Below, piece after piece: positions 10,517 through 23,600 of a stretch of DNA of 64,000 nucleotides. The DNA lies in NCBI GenBank assembly GCA_946894095.1, contig OX335649.1, forward strand, positions 12,356,001 through 12,420,000. The letters are read 5' to 3'. Position numbers and translations under genes: made by a program. Position 1 is the first letter of the stretch; each line of letters begins with the position of its first letter. The notes beneath the pieces are model-generated. The model was not told the DNA's origin. It saw nothing but the letters and a program-made list of their open reading frames with translations, and searched no databases. The stretch comes from Incurvaria masculella. Its lineage: Eukaryota; Arthropoda; Insecta; Lepidoptera; Incurvariidae.

Positions 10517-11066
10517 TTAAGGTGGCCCAACCCGGCGGGCCTAACTCATTCGCGGGCACGGTAAAAAACCGTGCTGTTGCGCTCTGGGACCTTCTCTGTT
10601 TCAAAGAATAAGACAGGCTCCGTGACGAGGAAGATGCAACATGTCCACAAAAAAGACAATGTGCATAGTGTATGATTTGGTAAGATTTACGAAAATGTTA
10701 ATTTCAAAACGACTTATAGCTAAAAGTAAACCACGACCGCTGTAGTAAAAAATGTAACAAAAACCTAATAGATAATAAATCTTGATTAAATAAGCTATGT
10801 CTGATGACTAATCTTTTTACGATGTTCTTACTTTATCATTGCGTAATCCACCTCCAAAGTTATTGTATAAAATGCGCGAAAAATTCGAACTTTCGGACCT
10901 TATAACTTAGAAACCAAACACAATTTTACAATGCCAATGGTCATCAGACATCTAGTTCGATCAATTAAAGCTATTTAGAGCATAATTTTGGATCTCTGAC
11001 AAGAAATATGGGCGTGATCTTCTTTCCCCTTTTGTATGGGGAGATGAGCGGGATGGGCCACCTTAA
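10517..11066. mobile_element. TTAA-flanked MITE family 1, full copy (550 bp)
   Basis: It begins TTAAGGTGGCCCAACCCGG and ends GATGGGCCACCTTAA, so the outer 13 bases are perfect inverted repeats including TTAA. Copies at 41823 and 44715 are also exactly 550 bp. There is no open frame; it is non-autonomous. TTAA at both ends suggests a TTAA-targeting (piggyBac-like) transposase, which is an inference: the tips are not the canonical piggyBac CCC tips. Confidence 0.88.
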
Positions 11067-12139
11067 TGACAATTTCTCTCCCAAACAATCAATCGCTAAA
11101 TATCTTAAGACAGATTGCAATAGCATCTAAAAGGAAAAATATACCTTTAGCATGATCTAGGTAATCATTCGAAATCTTGTAGGTAGGTAAAATACATTGC
11201 AATCATAATTTTGGAAGATTTGCAGTCATTTGACGAATTTACGTTTCAATGTGAATACAAAATAGGTAAGCATAAGGTACATACTTTTTCAATGATTCAA
11301 CTACATATTATGTGTCATAGAGATGGTGAAATAGCATACTTATTTATTGAGTACAAAGATGCACCTGGTGATGGATGTAATGTACATGGAATGTAATTAA
11401 ATTTAATGGTTATATTTAATTGAAAGTATCCTATGCAAGTTGTGTTAATTATTGAGTAACGAAAATCCGATATTTTCACATTTGGAGTTGAGGATAAAAA
11501 AGATATTGTGTAATTGTCCATTTAGATCATAAAATGTAATCAATGCAGAAATAAGAATGAACAGTTTGGAATAAAAAAGGAGAGCCGACAAATAATGTAT
11601 ACTCACCGTCGTCTGCGGCGGAATTGAACATCTTGAAAGACCGTGGCTGGAGAAACGCGACAGCAGCTCAGTCCGGAGCGACCGCCGCTCAAGTCATCCC
11701 ATATCGACCAACGCAAGACGCAGTTACTACATCGGGCCAGAGCCGAAGTGCAGCTACCCAGCTACTAGAGCCTCAACTGATGAAGCAAGAGGAAGCGCGA
11801 AGAAAATAGCACTTGATAAATGAATCTACGTGAACTCCGTGAGTGCACATGCTATCGGAAAGAATCCCAGAAAACCAAAGAATTCGCAATATGGCATGAC
11901 AGCGGTCGCTGTGTTCGCGCAGACTGCTCCGTGCCATTCAGTGCAAGAAAGAGCAAGAACTAGCGTTTTGCTTACTCATGAGTCTATATTTTGAGAGTCA
12001 CCAGTGACTCACCGTAAAAACTTTCTTCGTTGCTGTCATTTCATGAGTGTGAAAACCGCTGTCAGCGGCAGCCACAGATCGTGCACCAAATTTGTTTTGT
12101 TTTTGGTTAAATCTTGGGAAACTCGAGACGTACACCTAT

Positions 12140-12235
12140 CATAATACCACTCAAATAAAACGCCCCGAACTTATCTACCTACCTGCCGCCATGTCCAAAT
12201 TTGTTTCGGTTATAATATCAGGGGAGGCTCACTGG
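12140..12235 (-). repeat. Inverted copy of the 100-bp repeat unit
   Basis: The reverse complement of this segment matches the tandem unit starting at 12961 (GATAAGTTCGGGGCGTTT, ACAAATTTGGACATG). Confidence 0.6.
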
Positions 12236-12960
12236 GGGCGTGGCCGACGAGAAATCTACCTACGAAAACTTGGTAACACTGTTACATAATACACAGCGGT
12301 TGTCACAGCCGCCAACGCGGCAACGACGACGAGCGACGGCGGCTTTTTTTAAACTTTTTTAACTTTATTTTAGATTAAGGGTATTTATCGCACTAAACAT
12401 TAATAATCAAAGCATAAAATCTAAAAAATATTTAGTGTTTGCAACTCATAAAAATTGCATCATGACTTACGAAATAAGTACAATATTTGTTAATAAAAAA
12501 TATGTTGAATAAAATTCTCTATAAGGTACGTACTTATGTACTGAATTACTAATGAAACTTTATTGTATACCTAATTAGATTTTTAGCGGAAAATTTCCAT
12601 TTCCTATTCATATTTTTATATTTTAAAACATGTACGAACATATGTATGAAATTATGTTATTGCCATGCATATTGATGTTTACAAATTGTACTTATTTTAT
12701 TTTACGGTCAAATGGGCTCCTAACTAATAAAAAATAATAAAAGTAACTTCAAGAATAAATAAAAATTTAAATATGTATGGAAATATAGACTCAATATTCT
12801 TTTACGAAAACACCTCTCATAATATTAATTTAATGTGGCACTCGACTATTCAAATAGCTAGACTCGGCGCGCTCGTCCTAGCCAAACATGTGTCAGCCCT
12901 GAACAGCCGCACAATTTGGCGCTGCTAAGTGAATGTCATTTTTTGGGGCAGAGCGCTAAG

Positions 12961-13238
12961 TATGACAGGCAGGAAGATCAAGTCGGGACGTTTGCTTTAA
13001 GTGGTCGCATGATGGGTCTGCTACCAGTGTTTCCCAAGATATATCGAAAACAAATTTTGATATGACAGGAAGATTGATAAGTTCGGGGCGTTTATTTTGA
13101 GTGGTCGCATGATGGGTCTACGACCAGTGTTTCCTAAGATATAACGAAAACAAATTTTGACATGACAGGCAGGTAGATCAGGTTGGGGCGTTTACTTTGA
13201 GTCGTCGCATGACGGGTCTGCAACCAGTGTTTCCTACC
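12961..13238 (+). repeat. 100-bp tandem repeat, 2.8 copies
   Basis: Units start at 12961, 13061 and 13161 with TATGACAGG/CATGACAGG and share GTCGCATGATGGGTCT and CCAGTGTTTCC. The period is exactly 100 bp twice and the third unit is cut short. With the inverted copy at 12140 it could be the end structure of a larger element. Confidence 0.8.
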
Positions 13239-13284
13239 TTTTGATTACCCATTCATATCCACTCCAAAATCAACCAGAATGAAA

Positions 13285-13530
13285 AAACCGGCTAAGTGCG
13301 AGTCGGACTCGCACCCGAAGGGTTCCGTACCATTGTAAATTATTATACATCAATTTTAATTTTACTAATTTTTGTTATAGCGACAAAATAAATACACACT
13401 TCGTGAAAATTTCAGCTGCCTACGTATTACGGTTCATGAGATAAAGCCCTGAGACAGACGGACGGACGGACAGCGGAAGTTTATTAATAGGATTCCGTTT
13501 TCAGCCTTTGGGTACGGAACCCTAAAAAGG
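13285..13530 (+). mobile_element. Lepidopteran short interspersed repeat (GTGCGAGTCGGACTCGC family)
   Basis: It contains CCGGCTAAGTGCGAGTCGG and GGGTTCCGTACCATTGTA, an AAATTTCAGCTGCCTAC core, a GACGGACGGACGG run and ends GGGTACGGAACCCTAAAA. Related copies lie at 49080-49335 and, interrupted, 60366-61155. I recognise the wording as common in Lepidoptera but give no formal name. Confidence 0.75.
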
Positions 13531-14654
13531 ACGCCCATGCTCCAAACTATTTTCTTCCTCACAGAGCAAAGTAACTATTGTTACGCGGGTAGGGTGCAGA
13601 TTAGAGAAGAAACACCAATACTTAACAATCTTCCTTTATTTTAATTAATTCACAAGCAAACTCACAAATACAATTTCACACTAGGTTCATTTGAACACTA
13701 ATTTGCAAACTCTATCACTCGTTGAACTGATTCACTTCAGAGCTAGTTCACTTTCTTAGTATCGCTTACTGTCGCTCGTTTCGCTACCAAAAATAGACTG
13801 CCGCCCTCAGCGCCTTGGGCTGGGCGCCTTTTATATCGGTGGAGCTTCTTTACAGAACACTCGACCGATTTCTAGGCGCCCTACATGGGCAGCAGTCGCG
13901 AACAATCTCCTTCGAGACATTACTCGAATGTTCGAGATTTGTTTCTGAAGTCAGCAGGACGAAGCGTCACTTTATACGGGACGACAGTGATGCAATCGCC
14001 TTCGCAATGGAATAAGACAAGTAGCGCCATCTACTGAGACTTGAAGGAACGATTTGGCGCACTTTGGTAGTGTAGCAGCGCTGTCTTGGCAGCGGGGCGC
14101 GCTCGTAACACTATTATAATATCCATCTGAGTTTCTTCCACCTTGCTCAGAAGTTGCCGATCTACTGCAAGCAAAATTTGCCGCGTAGTGTCGCGCTAGT
14201 GCGGTATACTCAGTAGAGCCGCGTCGCGTCGCGTCGCTCCACTGCAGTGCAGTTCTGCCTAGTGCGGTTAGACCTTAAATCGGCAACACCGATAATCGTG
14301 CAACGAATGCTGTCGTCTATTATCTATGCCGTCGTCTGACTAACCCTTTATAGTCTGTGGTCTGCCTGCTTGCGCTGCGCGGCCGGCCGGCGCCATGTTT
14401 CTTTTCTTGAGCGTGTGCTCCGACTAATCGCTCTGAAATTGAATACCTTTTCGTCTTTTCGCCTCCGAATAACTGTGATCGGTTCCAGTAGTGCTTTGAT
14501 GGATAATATTGTTAATATATTGTATTAGATCCCACAGGTAGTGCCCGTGCATCGTACATTGTGCGAACCATCGAGGCGTGCGTGCGGTGATAAGTGCAAC
14601 GGAGAGGACGCCATCTAACCTTATCGATTAGCTCAAGTCTTTACCGCCGTCAAA

Positions 14655-14666
14655 ATGATGTACACG
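14655..14666 (+). CDS. SRRM1: SRRM1 exon 1 (start codon)
   Basis: Four codons, MMYT, followed by donor ACG|GTAAGA. The start is chosen because MMYTG joins exon 2 in phase 0 and matches the insect SRRM1 N-terminus as I know it. The 5' UTR lies upstream, probably from about 14400-14500. The donor is followed within 35 bp by a foldback element. Confidence 0.85.
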
Positions 14667-17600
14667 GTAAGAATGATACTAATAAATTTCATTTAATAGT
14701 GATCATGGAAAAAATTTACAAGAGTGCGCCTTTCTTAGCTTCTAGCTGGATATCAGGGATGGTAGAGTGGATTTTTAGAAGCATTTTTGGTCAAGGAACA
14801 TGGGCGCGGAAACGAAGTTTTCTATCTAAAATATTTTTTTGAAAATATGAAATCCGCTTAATAATTTCCACCGCGTCCAATTGCGCCACTCACTAATCAA
14901 CATTGCAACCGAAAAGTGTTGCCAGACGCCAAATGATATATTCCGTGAGGTTCTAACTCTAAATAAGCTAAATAAGCTTAAAAAAAGCCTTTTTTAAATG
15001 CACCTCGAAGCCCAGGCAGGTAAGTTGATGGCTACGCCGAAAGACTCGCTTGGTCGGCCCCTTCGCTTAAGCGACCGCACTCGACGCTCGGGACCTCCTG
15101 CGCGAGCTTTCGTCTCCGCACTTCTAAAAAACACTCTAGGGATAACGCACACCAACATGTAATGTCGGGGCGGCTAAGTCGGGGCTGCTCTTTAGATTAG
15201 TACATCCTTTCTACCAACTATCTGGTTATCAGGGATGGTAGAGTAGTTTTTTAGAAACATTTTGATGTAAACATTTCGGTCCGGAGATATCTATTTTTCT
15301 TGAAAAAAAATTTTTAAAATTATTTTCTTTGTGCTCCATCGATATATTTAGTTCTGTATTGAGACGCGAACATACCTTGTCTTTCCATTTTTAAGTTGCC
15401 AACACGTCGTTACCCATAATTAAGGGTAAAATGATGGTGTGTTTTTTAGAAGCGCGAAGACGAAAGCTCGCACAGGACGTCCTGAGCGTTTGCAACCGAC
15501 ATGAGCCATCCCGACATGGACCAGTTAGGTTAAGGTTAACTTATAGAAGACACGGAGCGGAAGCGACGTGTCTTCTTTAAATTAACCTTGGTATTTTTTT
15601 TTATAGACCACGGAAAAATAAATGAGTACATGGCAATACCATTTTGTCGCTGGTGTCGCTGTTGTTGCGAGCACTGCAGTGCATATAAAGCGAGGCGGTT
15701 ATATACTCTTTGGTGCATATCGTGCTGTTGTTCCGCGCACATGTATGCACTGTGACTGTTGACTCGCTACGCGTCGTCATTGCATTTGTTGGCATTTGGA
15801 TGCTGTCTTCACATTTATAACATTTAGGGAGTGGTGAAAGTGGACACGTTTGGTTTTAAATACTTTCATTTGTGCGAAAAGGACGCAGTATTCGTGTTTA
15901 TTCAGTGTTTGTGGATGCAAATGACAGAAATTTCGTCACAAATTCAAAGGTGAGATTTTTTTTTAAATGTTTTTTTTCGATTTCCGGACCCCAATTATGA
16001 TTTAGAATAACGTATTTTGAGGCCTTTAGTAGGTATATATATTTATTTTCTTAGTTTTCGCGATGTACTAATCTAAAGAATATCCTAAGTCGGTTTTGGA
16101 GCAATACGAGTACAGCAATTGTTCATTTTACCCTAAATTATGGGAAATTACATATTGGCAACATTTTACCTGCAATATGAATTTGTCACTTGACCACAGA
16201 CTATAGAGAGATACTACGCACTTGACCTGTTCGCGTCGGAATACAGAACGAACGTTAATATTGCATCGCGCGCCGCCATCGTCGTCGCATCGACGCATAT
16301 AGTATCGCGTCGGAATACAGAACGAACGTTAATATTGCTGACGGGATTTCATATTTTCAAAAAAATATTTTAGATAGAAAACTTCGTTTCCGCGCCCATG
16401 TTCCTTGACCAAAAATGCTTCTAAAAATCCACTCTACCATCCCTGATATCCAGCTAGAAGCTAGGAATGGCGCACTCTTGTAAATTTCACCCGTGATCAT
16501 TACCGGTGGGGTGTTTGCAAAATTTTCGCGACTGAGCGACTGACCGACCTAATCGAACTACTCTGAACTAGTTCAGCTCAACGGAGTGAATCGACTCACT
16601 CGCTCTTTAATTTGGCTGAATTCCTTCACAGGCCTCAGCTAGTCTCAGCCGGTCGGTCGGTCAGCTTACTCAGCTCAGTCCTCAATGCCGCTCATTGCGC
16701 TCGCTCGTTCAGTAGTTCAGTCAGAGCAGCAACGCTTATAATTCGATTGCGCTGCTCTTGCGCTCGCTCGCTTGCTACTCTCCTTAGTTCAGTGACCGCA
16801 GCAGAGCAATTATTTCAGCTCGCTCACCCATGCCGATTGACCAAGTTGATTGTCCAGTTTACTGTTTCTGCCGATACCTTCAATTGAATTAAAAGGCAAA
16901 TAATACTTCTGCTTAAAAAATACTTGGTTTTATTTTTCTTGCATGTCACTGAAGTGAACGAGCAAGGCTAATGCCGTATGATAAAATAATACTAAACGCA
17001 AGATTGGTCGACGATTGTAGATAGTCATCACCTGAGATGTGTGAGATGAGTAAACTGAGCCTCTGAACGACGAGAGGAAACAAGTTCACTATGCCCACTA
17101 AAGGATAGGGAGTGCACCAGTTAAGTGAACGAGCAAGCAAATAGAAGATGCGGAGCGAAGGGAACGACACAATACAATTTTATTAATCCCGACATGGACC
17201 TCAGATAAATTTAGAATCATGTTTTTTGATAGTTTATTGGAAATGTAGTTTTATTTAGGGCCGGTATTTCAATCGTCCCTCTTCCTAGGAATACCTTTTA
17301 GGCGAAGCTTATTTAAAAAATGCGGCATTTTAACCTTCACTTAGTGTTAAGTGAAGCTTAAGGTCGGCCCGTAAGCACCTGAAAATTTCGCCTCCCATAC
17401 AAACGTAGTTTACTAATCATTTGAAAACCAATGTTCCAACTTACTTGATATTTGGTATCTAATATTAGGCTACAAATATCTGTGTCTGCATGCATTTGTT
17501 TTTTCGGTAAATGTATTCTGGGTCAAACCATAGAGAAAACAAAATTCGTATGAAGATTTTTTTTTTACTTTCATTTAATTTGGTTTGGATTTTTTAAAAT

Positions 17601-20600
17601 ATTTGGACATTTAAAAATGCGCTCATGAATTCGTTTAGTTTTATTTTTGAACGCAGACTAGACTGTTTTGCAACATGAAGTTCGTGCAGCATATAAATTC
17701 ATAGACAACTGACCCTCAGCTAAGCTACATTTTATTTGTAATGAAAGACGCATTTGCGTGTTAAGCCACGCTTAAGAGGTAGGTGGAGCTTATGTAGGGG
17801 CCAGATTTGAGTGGAGATTGAAATACCGGACCTTAATTGTTGGAAGGGCGAACTAATTCAATAAATTTATTGTGTTATGGTTAGGTTAAGTTAGCTGATG
17901 TTTAGCTAGGGCTAGGTTAGATTGGGTGAGGTTAGGTTAATTTTCATTTTACGTGACATTGCAAAATGTTGTTTTTTGCCTCTTTTTTCTAGGTTACTGT
18001 TTTAAAAAGAGGTATTATTTAGTTTTAATAAATGTTTGTTTACTTAATGTAAGCAACTCCATCACTTTCGTTGTCTTAATGTGCAGGGGACAACCACCGA
18101 TCAGGACACGCGCTTCAGTGACAAGGAGAAGAAATTGATGAAGCAGATGAAATTTGGAGACTGCCTTGCTCAGCAGGTAACCTTACCTGCAGCCCTCTAC
18201 CCATAGCCAAGTCCTATTTACCTGTTAACATCTGAAGTATTAGTTCAGAACTAGCGATAGGTCATTCTGGCTAATATTAGGAGTCATCCATATTACCTAT
18301 ACAGGGTTTAATTAAATTCATCATAACTAGACATCGGATTATATGCACTATCAAAATGCCAAAATATGCACGCAATATGTACTAAAAAAAGGCAAAATAT
18401 GCACTATCAAAAAACCATTCATTATTGGAATTTATGTTTATTTTCACATTATTAAACTACAAATTATACACAGTAAATTATAACTTATTTTATTTATTAT
18501 AATTATTGTAACAATAAATAGTAACACATTTTTCGAGATTTTCTGGAGCAAACTTGTGATGTTTGTCACTTAATATTAATTTATAGACTGAAAATGACCG
18601 CTCGACATTAACTGATGTTACCGGATAGAACTTGAAATTTGGTGCCATTTCTGCAGAGACCTCTTCAGGCAGAGTTTGTCCAGTGCCGTTAATAAATGCG
18701 TCAATTTTCTTTATTTCTTCATGACCGGGGTTTTTATACAAAACTGCATTTAATTTGCCACAAACCTTTTGCGATAGTGAACTCGGAAGGGCATTACTCT
18801 GTTCAATCATTCTTTCTAATATTTCCAAGGACTTGCATTCAGTGCGCTCGCTGAGTGCGTGCGAGGCGGATGTGTCGACAGCGTATTATAACACGCCTAA
18901 CACTTACTGTAAAACTACTGAGTTATCCACTATCGAAGAAAAGTCCCAAAATATGCAATAACGTTATAAAAGTATACTTATATGCATTTGCATATGCAAA
19001 TGCATATAATCCGATGTCTAATCATAACCTATGAGGGTTAGGTAAGTGGGACAGAGCCCCTAGACCCACTTATCGCCTAAATTGGCGTTTATGCCAAACC
19101 GATTGACTAGCGTTCTCAAATGTATGGAGAAATTAAAGAGCAGTGAGCGTTAAGCGAACTAACATTTGCGAGTCCAAGTTTGATTTGACAGCTTACTCAC
19201 GACACTAAATATGTCGATGTTGCTGTTTACGCCGACTCCACATTTTCATGCGAATCGGAAGTTCGAATTTGACTTTGACAGCTCGTAGAAGTAAAACAGC
19301 AGAATAAGTAGTAATTGGAAGTTTTTATGTAACTTTGAATATCCATACACGCCAATTTAGGTAAAAACTCGGGCTGACCACTTGGTCGATTCGTGGAAAA
19401 AATTGGGAAAAAAAATTTATGCCTCCATACAAAATAAACAATTTTTATTTATGAATTTAAATATTTTTTTCCTAAATTAATTCAGTTTAGTACTGATTAA
19501 CCCCCTTAAAGGCTAAAGATGAATTCATTTACAGCCTATTTATAAAATAGGACGTCTCCCATTTTCAGGAAACAGACCTAAATCACGGGGTTTTACTCAA
19601 ATCCCAAATATACGCCTTTGCGTAGGTACTATTTAAGAGTTTTATCGACTAAGAAGGGAGCCAGAGTAGCCGAAAGCCAAACCAAGCCAGACATACTCTT
19701 TTGTATTAGTAAACATATTGGTTTGAGTCGTTGCCTTAGTTGTCCAAACAATATGGAGTAAGCTGCCTGTCAAAATGTATATTGGTATGAAAACATTACA
19801 ATGTTCGAGTTAAGTCGAGTCAATATTGGATTAAATGGCACCTACACGTTAACATAATCTTACGTCTCCTGCTGGGAATATTAGAGTCAGTCAGGAGATA
19901 TATAATTTTCATTGATGGAACTATATCCATCAGTAGCCCAAACAAAAATATAAACAAAATGAAACAGAACTGCATTAATTCAATTCAAATATTTTTCTCG
20001 CCCGAAGAAGAATAGTTGTTTATTGTTTATTCATCATCCATAGAGAGTACACTGCACTCGGATTTGTCATATTTTATCATTAGCCAGTTCGGGGAAATAC
20101 CAGCAAAGAAGAACTGGAAAGAAACTCCGCTGGTTTTTTTTTTCAACGTCCTAAACACGCTAAATTAATATGAATTGATGAGAATCAGCAATTCATGTCA
20201 TATGCAACAGTTCATGACAAATATCAGTTTATTAGTAAAGACCATGCCCGCCATCTAGAATGTTGCCAATTGGAGCAAGCCAGTCCCCACAAACAGCTCC
20301 TGTTCACAAGCATCACGCCAGGCACAGCCATCGCCTCTATCAACCATATTTTAGGGAAAGAGGAGACCCGAACCCAGCGTCGCTGCAAGTTATTTCTGTC
20401 ATGAACTATTACAGTGACCTGTAAACAAAGAGTAAAAATACAAAATACATTATTATTCTTACAGCTAAAAAAAAACTATATAATATTACACTTTAAATGC
20501 TACCACCTATAGAAAATTAAGAGTACAATGGTTTGAGAGCAACCATATACGAACAAGGTTCCTGAAAGAGATTCTGACCAACACCTACAGTTAAATAATA

Positions 20601-23600
20601 CTTTAATACAGTTCGGGTGTACAGAGCCCTCGTCATTTTTGATACGAAATTGTATCAAATCAATATTATTTTGTTAGTAATTTCATACTACATGTAGTAT
20701 TTATCATAAAAATAATATGGATTCATAATGTATAGAGTGTCAAAATTAGTATAAAAAAAAAAGAAAGTCAATGTTATAGTAGGATACGTTTGGTACCCAG
20801 TCAGCATGTGGTCAAAATCTCAGGAAATAAGCCTTTTGTGTTAAGAATTTCTTAATCTGAGCCTTAAACATTTTTTCACTTAAATCCCTGACCTCTTTGG
20901 GTAATTTGTTATAAAATCTAACACTGTTACATATAAAACTCTTAGATGTTTTAGCTAATTTATGACTAATCACTTTAACATTGTTCTTGTGTCTTGTGTT
21001 ATGGTTATGAACATCACTATTAAGGGTGGAGTCATGTATATGTTTCCTCGTGTAACATAAGTTTTGGAAAACATAAGCACTTGGTAAAGTCAGAATTCCT
21101 ACGTCACTAAAAAGTTTTCTACAGGAGTCTCTCATCCTCATTCCTAGCATGCATCGCAGTGCTCTTTTCTGTAACACAAATATACGATTAACTTCCGCTG
21201 CATCACCCCAGAACATCAGCCCGTATGACATTATACTGTGAAAGTAGGCATGATAAACAGATTTAGCAGCTTCCAAACCACAGAGCTCCTTAATTTTTTT
21301 TATTGCATAGCATGCCGAGCTGAGCTTAGCAGCGAGCTTATCAATATGTGGTTTCCATGTAAAACGATGATCAAATACTACACCAAGAAAGTTTATTTCT
21401 TTAGTTATAGCTAAAGATAGATCATTTGCTGCATTTAATACATCACAATTCACATTACGTCTTTGAGTCCCCAGCACAAAGTGTCCTGAATGGTCATTGT
21501 CCTTTGAGGCTTATTGCGTATACGTTTTTTATGGCAGGTGGACATGTCCAAGGTGAAACTGGACGTATTAAAGCCGTGGATCACCCAGAAGATCACCGAG
21601 ATTCTCAAGATGGAGGATGATGTAGTTATAGACTATGTCAATAACCAATTGGAGGAAAAGGTAAATTGTTACCCCCTGAATTTTCTTTTCCGCTTTTTTT
21701 ATTCATTTATTTATATCGTTCAGAGTGTAATCGTTGCAGTTTCTTTTACCAACATCTGTTGGAGGTACCTCCAGGAGCATCCATCAGTATTGATTATCGT
21801 CAGCTCTGCACCCCTTTTAAAGAAACTGCAACTGAAAATGTGCGAGTTTGGTTGTGTATTGATGAAGGTTGGAAATGTTTTGATCCCCCCCGGCTAGCGT
21901 GCGCCGCCGCGTGCGTCGCCGCCGCCGCCGCCGCTGCCAGCGAGCCGCCTGCAGCCGCCACCACACCTCCGGCCCCTCGGCCCTATCGGTGGCCACTTTT
22001 GCATACATCGGTATTTACGGGGAGCTTCATACTTACACCAATGTAAACACTCCAATATCTTGAGATATAATGAGAGGATGATTGGATCATGTGGAAGATT
22101 TAAATGGGGAACAGCGTGGGGGAGAGATATGAGTCACGGTATGGAAGCGGAAGGTTAGGGAGAATGTGCATCATAATGTGGTGGCTTCGCAAACCCCTTA
22201 CAGATTGTTGGAGTCGAAGAGAGCTTTGGTGTGAGCGGTAGCGGCCGCCAGCGTCGCGGCAGCGGCGGCAGCTTCGTGCAGCCAGCGCGGCGCGGCGGCG
22301 GCGGCGCGGCGACTGCGCGGCGGCGTCGCGCGCCCCATCTCACTCGCACACAATATATACACACTGAGCTTTCCACACCTGACTCCTGTCTCATCCAGTC
22401 TCATTACATCCAGGGAAATCTTCCACGCTGTTCTAATTCGTGAATATTCTATCTTCCGGTAGGGACAACCTTCAAATAGACCATAAAAAATATCATTAAT
22501 AAAAATAAACCAGCTTAATCGAGAGCAAAATGTAAAATGAGCCAGTCTTGTGAAAAAACATTGAGACCTCATATTGCATGGGTTAATTTTGTTGTGTTCT
22601 TGTCTCCAATCTTCCCGTTCCCTCCGCATCCTCAGTTCCCGTGCCCCAAGAAGATGCAGATCAACCTGACGGGCTTCCTCAACGGAAAGAACGCGCGCCT
22701 CTTTATGGGGGAGCTGTGGGAGCTGCTGCTGAGCGCGCAGTCCAGTGAGACCGGCATCCCGGAGCTCTTCACGCAGCAAAAGAAGGAGGAGATCAAGAAA
22801 AGACTGGTGACTTTTACTTTTTATTACTGTTGTCTAAAGTATTTAGATTATAAAAGGCATTCTGTTTTCATTATAACTAACAAATGTTTAATTAACGTAA
22901 ATTTAAGGCACCGTACTACGCTTGGCGACTCTCGTTTGTTCATTAATTTCTCAGAAAGTATTTAACTTATCAAGCTCAAATTTATTATTATATGTCACCA
23001 AATGCATCCGTTGAACTGAATTCAAGAGATTTGTGTTCAGTGACTCTAGTACCCGGAGAATCTGTCCATGCAGTTCCTTTCCTCTCCACACTTCCACGCT
23101 TAAAGCTCGGGTTAGACAGATTAACCGGCGTGTAATTGATACACCACATCACAAACTTATGGTTTCTAAGACAGTTTCCCTGTATCTCTCTCTGTTTAGG
23201 ATTTCTTTAAACTGGAGATTAAAAAACAGACAGTATATTGCTCAATAGACAAAATATGGCTAGATTTCTGATTTTAAGTTTTAAGATGAATTCCAGGAGG
23301 AGCAGAAGGAGCGTCGCAGGTCGTCGTCGCGGACGCGGCGTCGCTCGCGGGATCGCCGCGACCGCCGCTCTCACTCGCGCTCTCGCTCCCACGACCGCGC
23401 GGACCGAAGGTAATTGTCCACACCTGCCCATTCAATGCACTTGTTTTTTTTACCATCAGCACTTAACTGTTTTGTGTGAAATCCGCACACACATCATCTC
23501 GCCTACAGCAGTTACACATATTACGGTTAAATCCCGATGCAGGTTAAAATCAGTTTTTTCCTTAAATGTTAATGGGTGTCCGCAGTTATCTCCATGTTTA

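Larger units (their letters stand above)
6634..14500. other. Interval between ATP13A and SRRM1: repeats, no supported coding exon
   Basis: About 8 kb. The first ATP13A exon or exons must lie here or in the promoter-proximal part, but I could not place them; a possible minus-strand donor CTTGG|GTAAGT at about 7303-7312 has no good frame. Recognised inside are MITEs (7364-7702, 10517-11066), a LINE tail (9480-9690), a TTAGG run, 100-bp tandem repeats and a SINE. The rest is AT-rich and unassigned. Confidence 0.5.

Noticed and set aside
18490..18828. Domesticated hAT-derived host gene
   Set aside because: The frame lies inside a 693-bp element with perfect TIRs and an 8-bp duplication and lacks the rest of the protein; simpler as a transposon remnant.
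23200..23240. Possible extra SRRM1 exon after the strong acceptor TCTCTCTCTGTTTAG (GATTTCTTTAAACTGGAG...)
   Set aside because: No GT donor in a usable phase before the next exon; the phases already close without it. Left as a possibility only.
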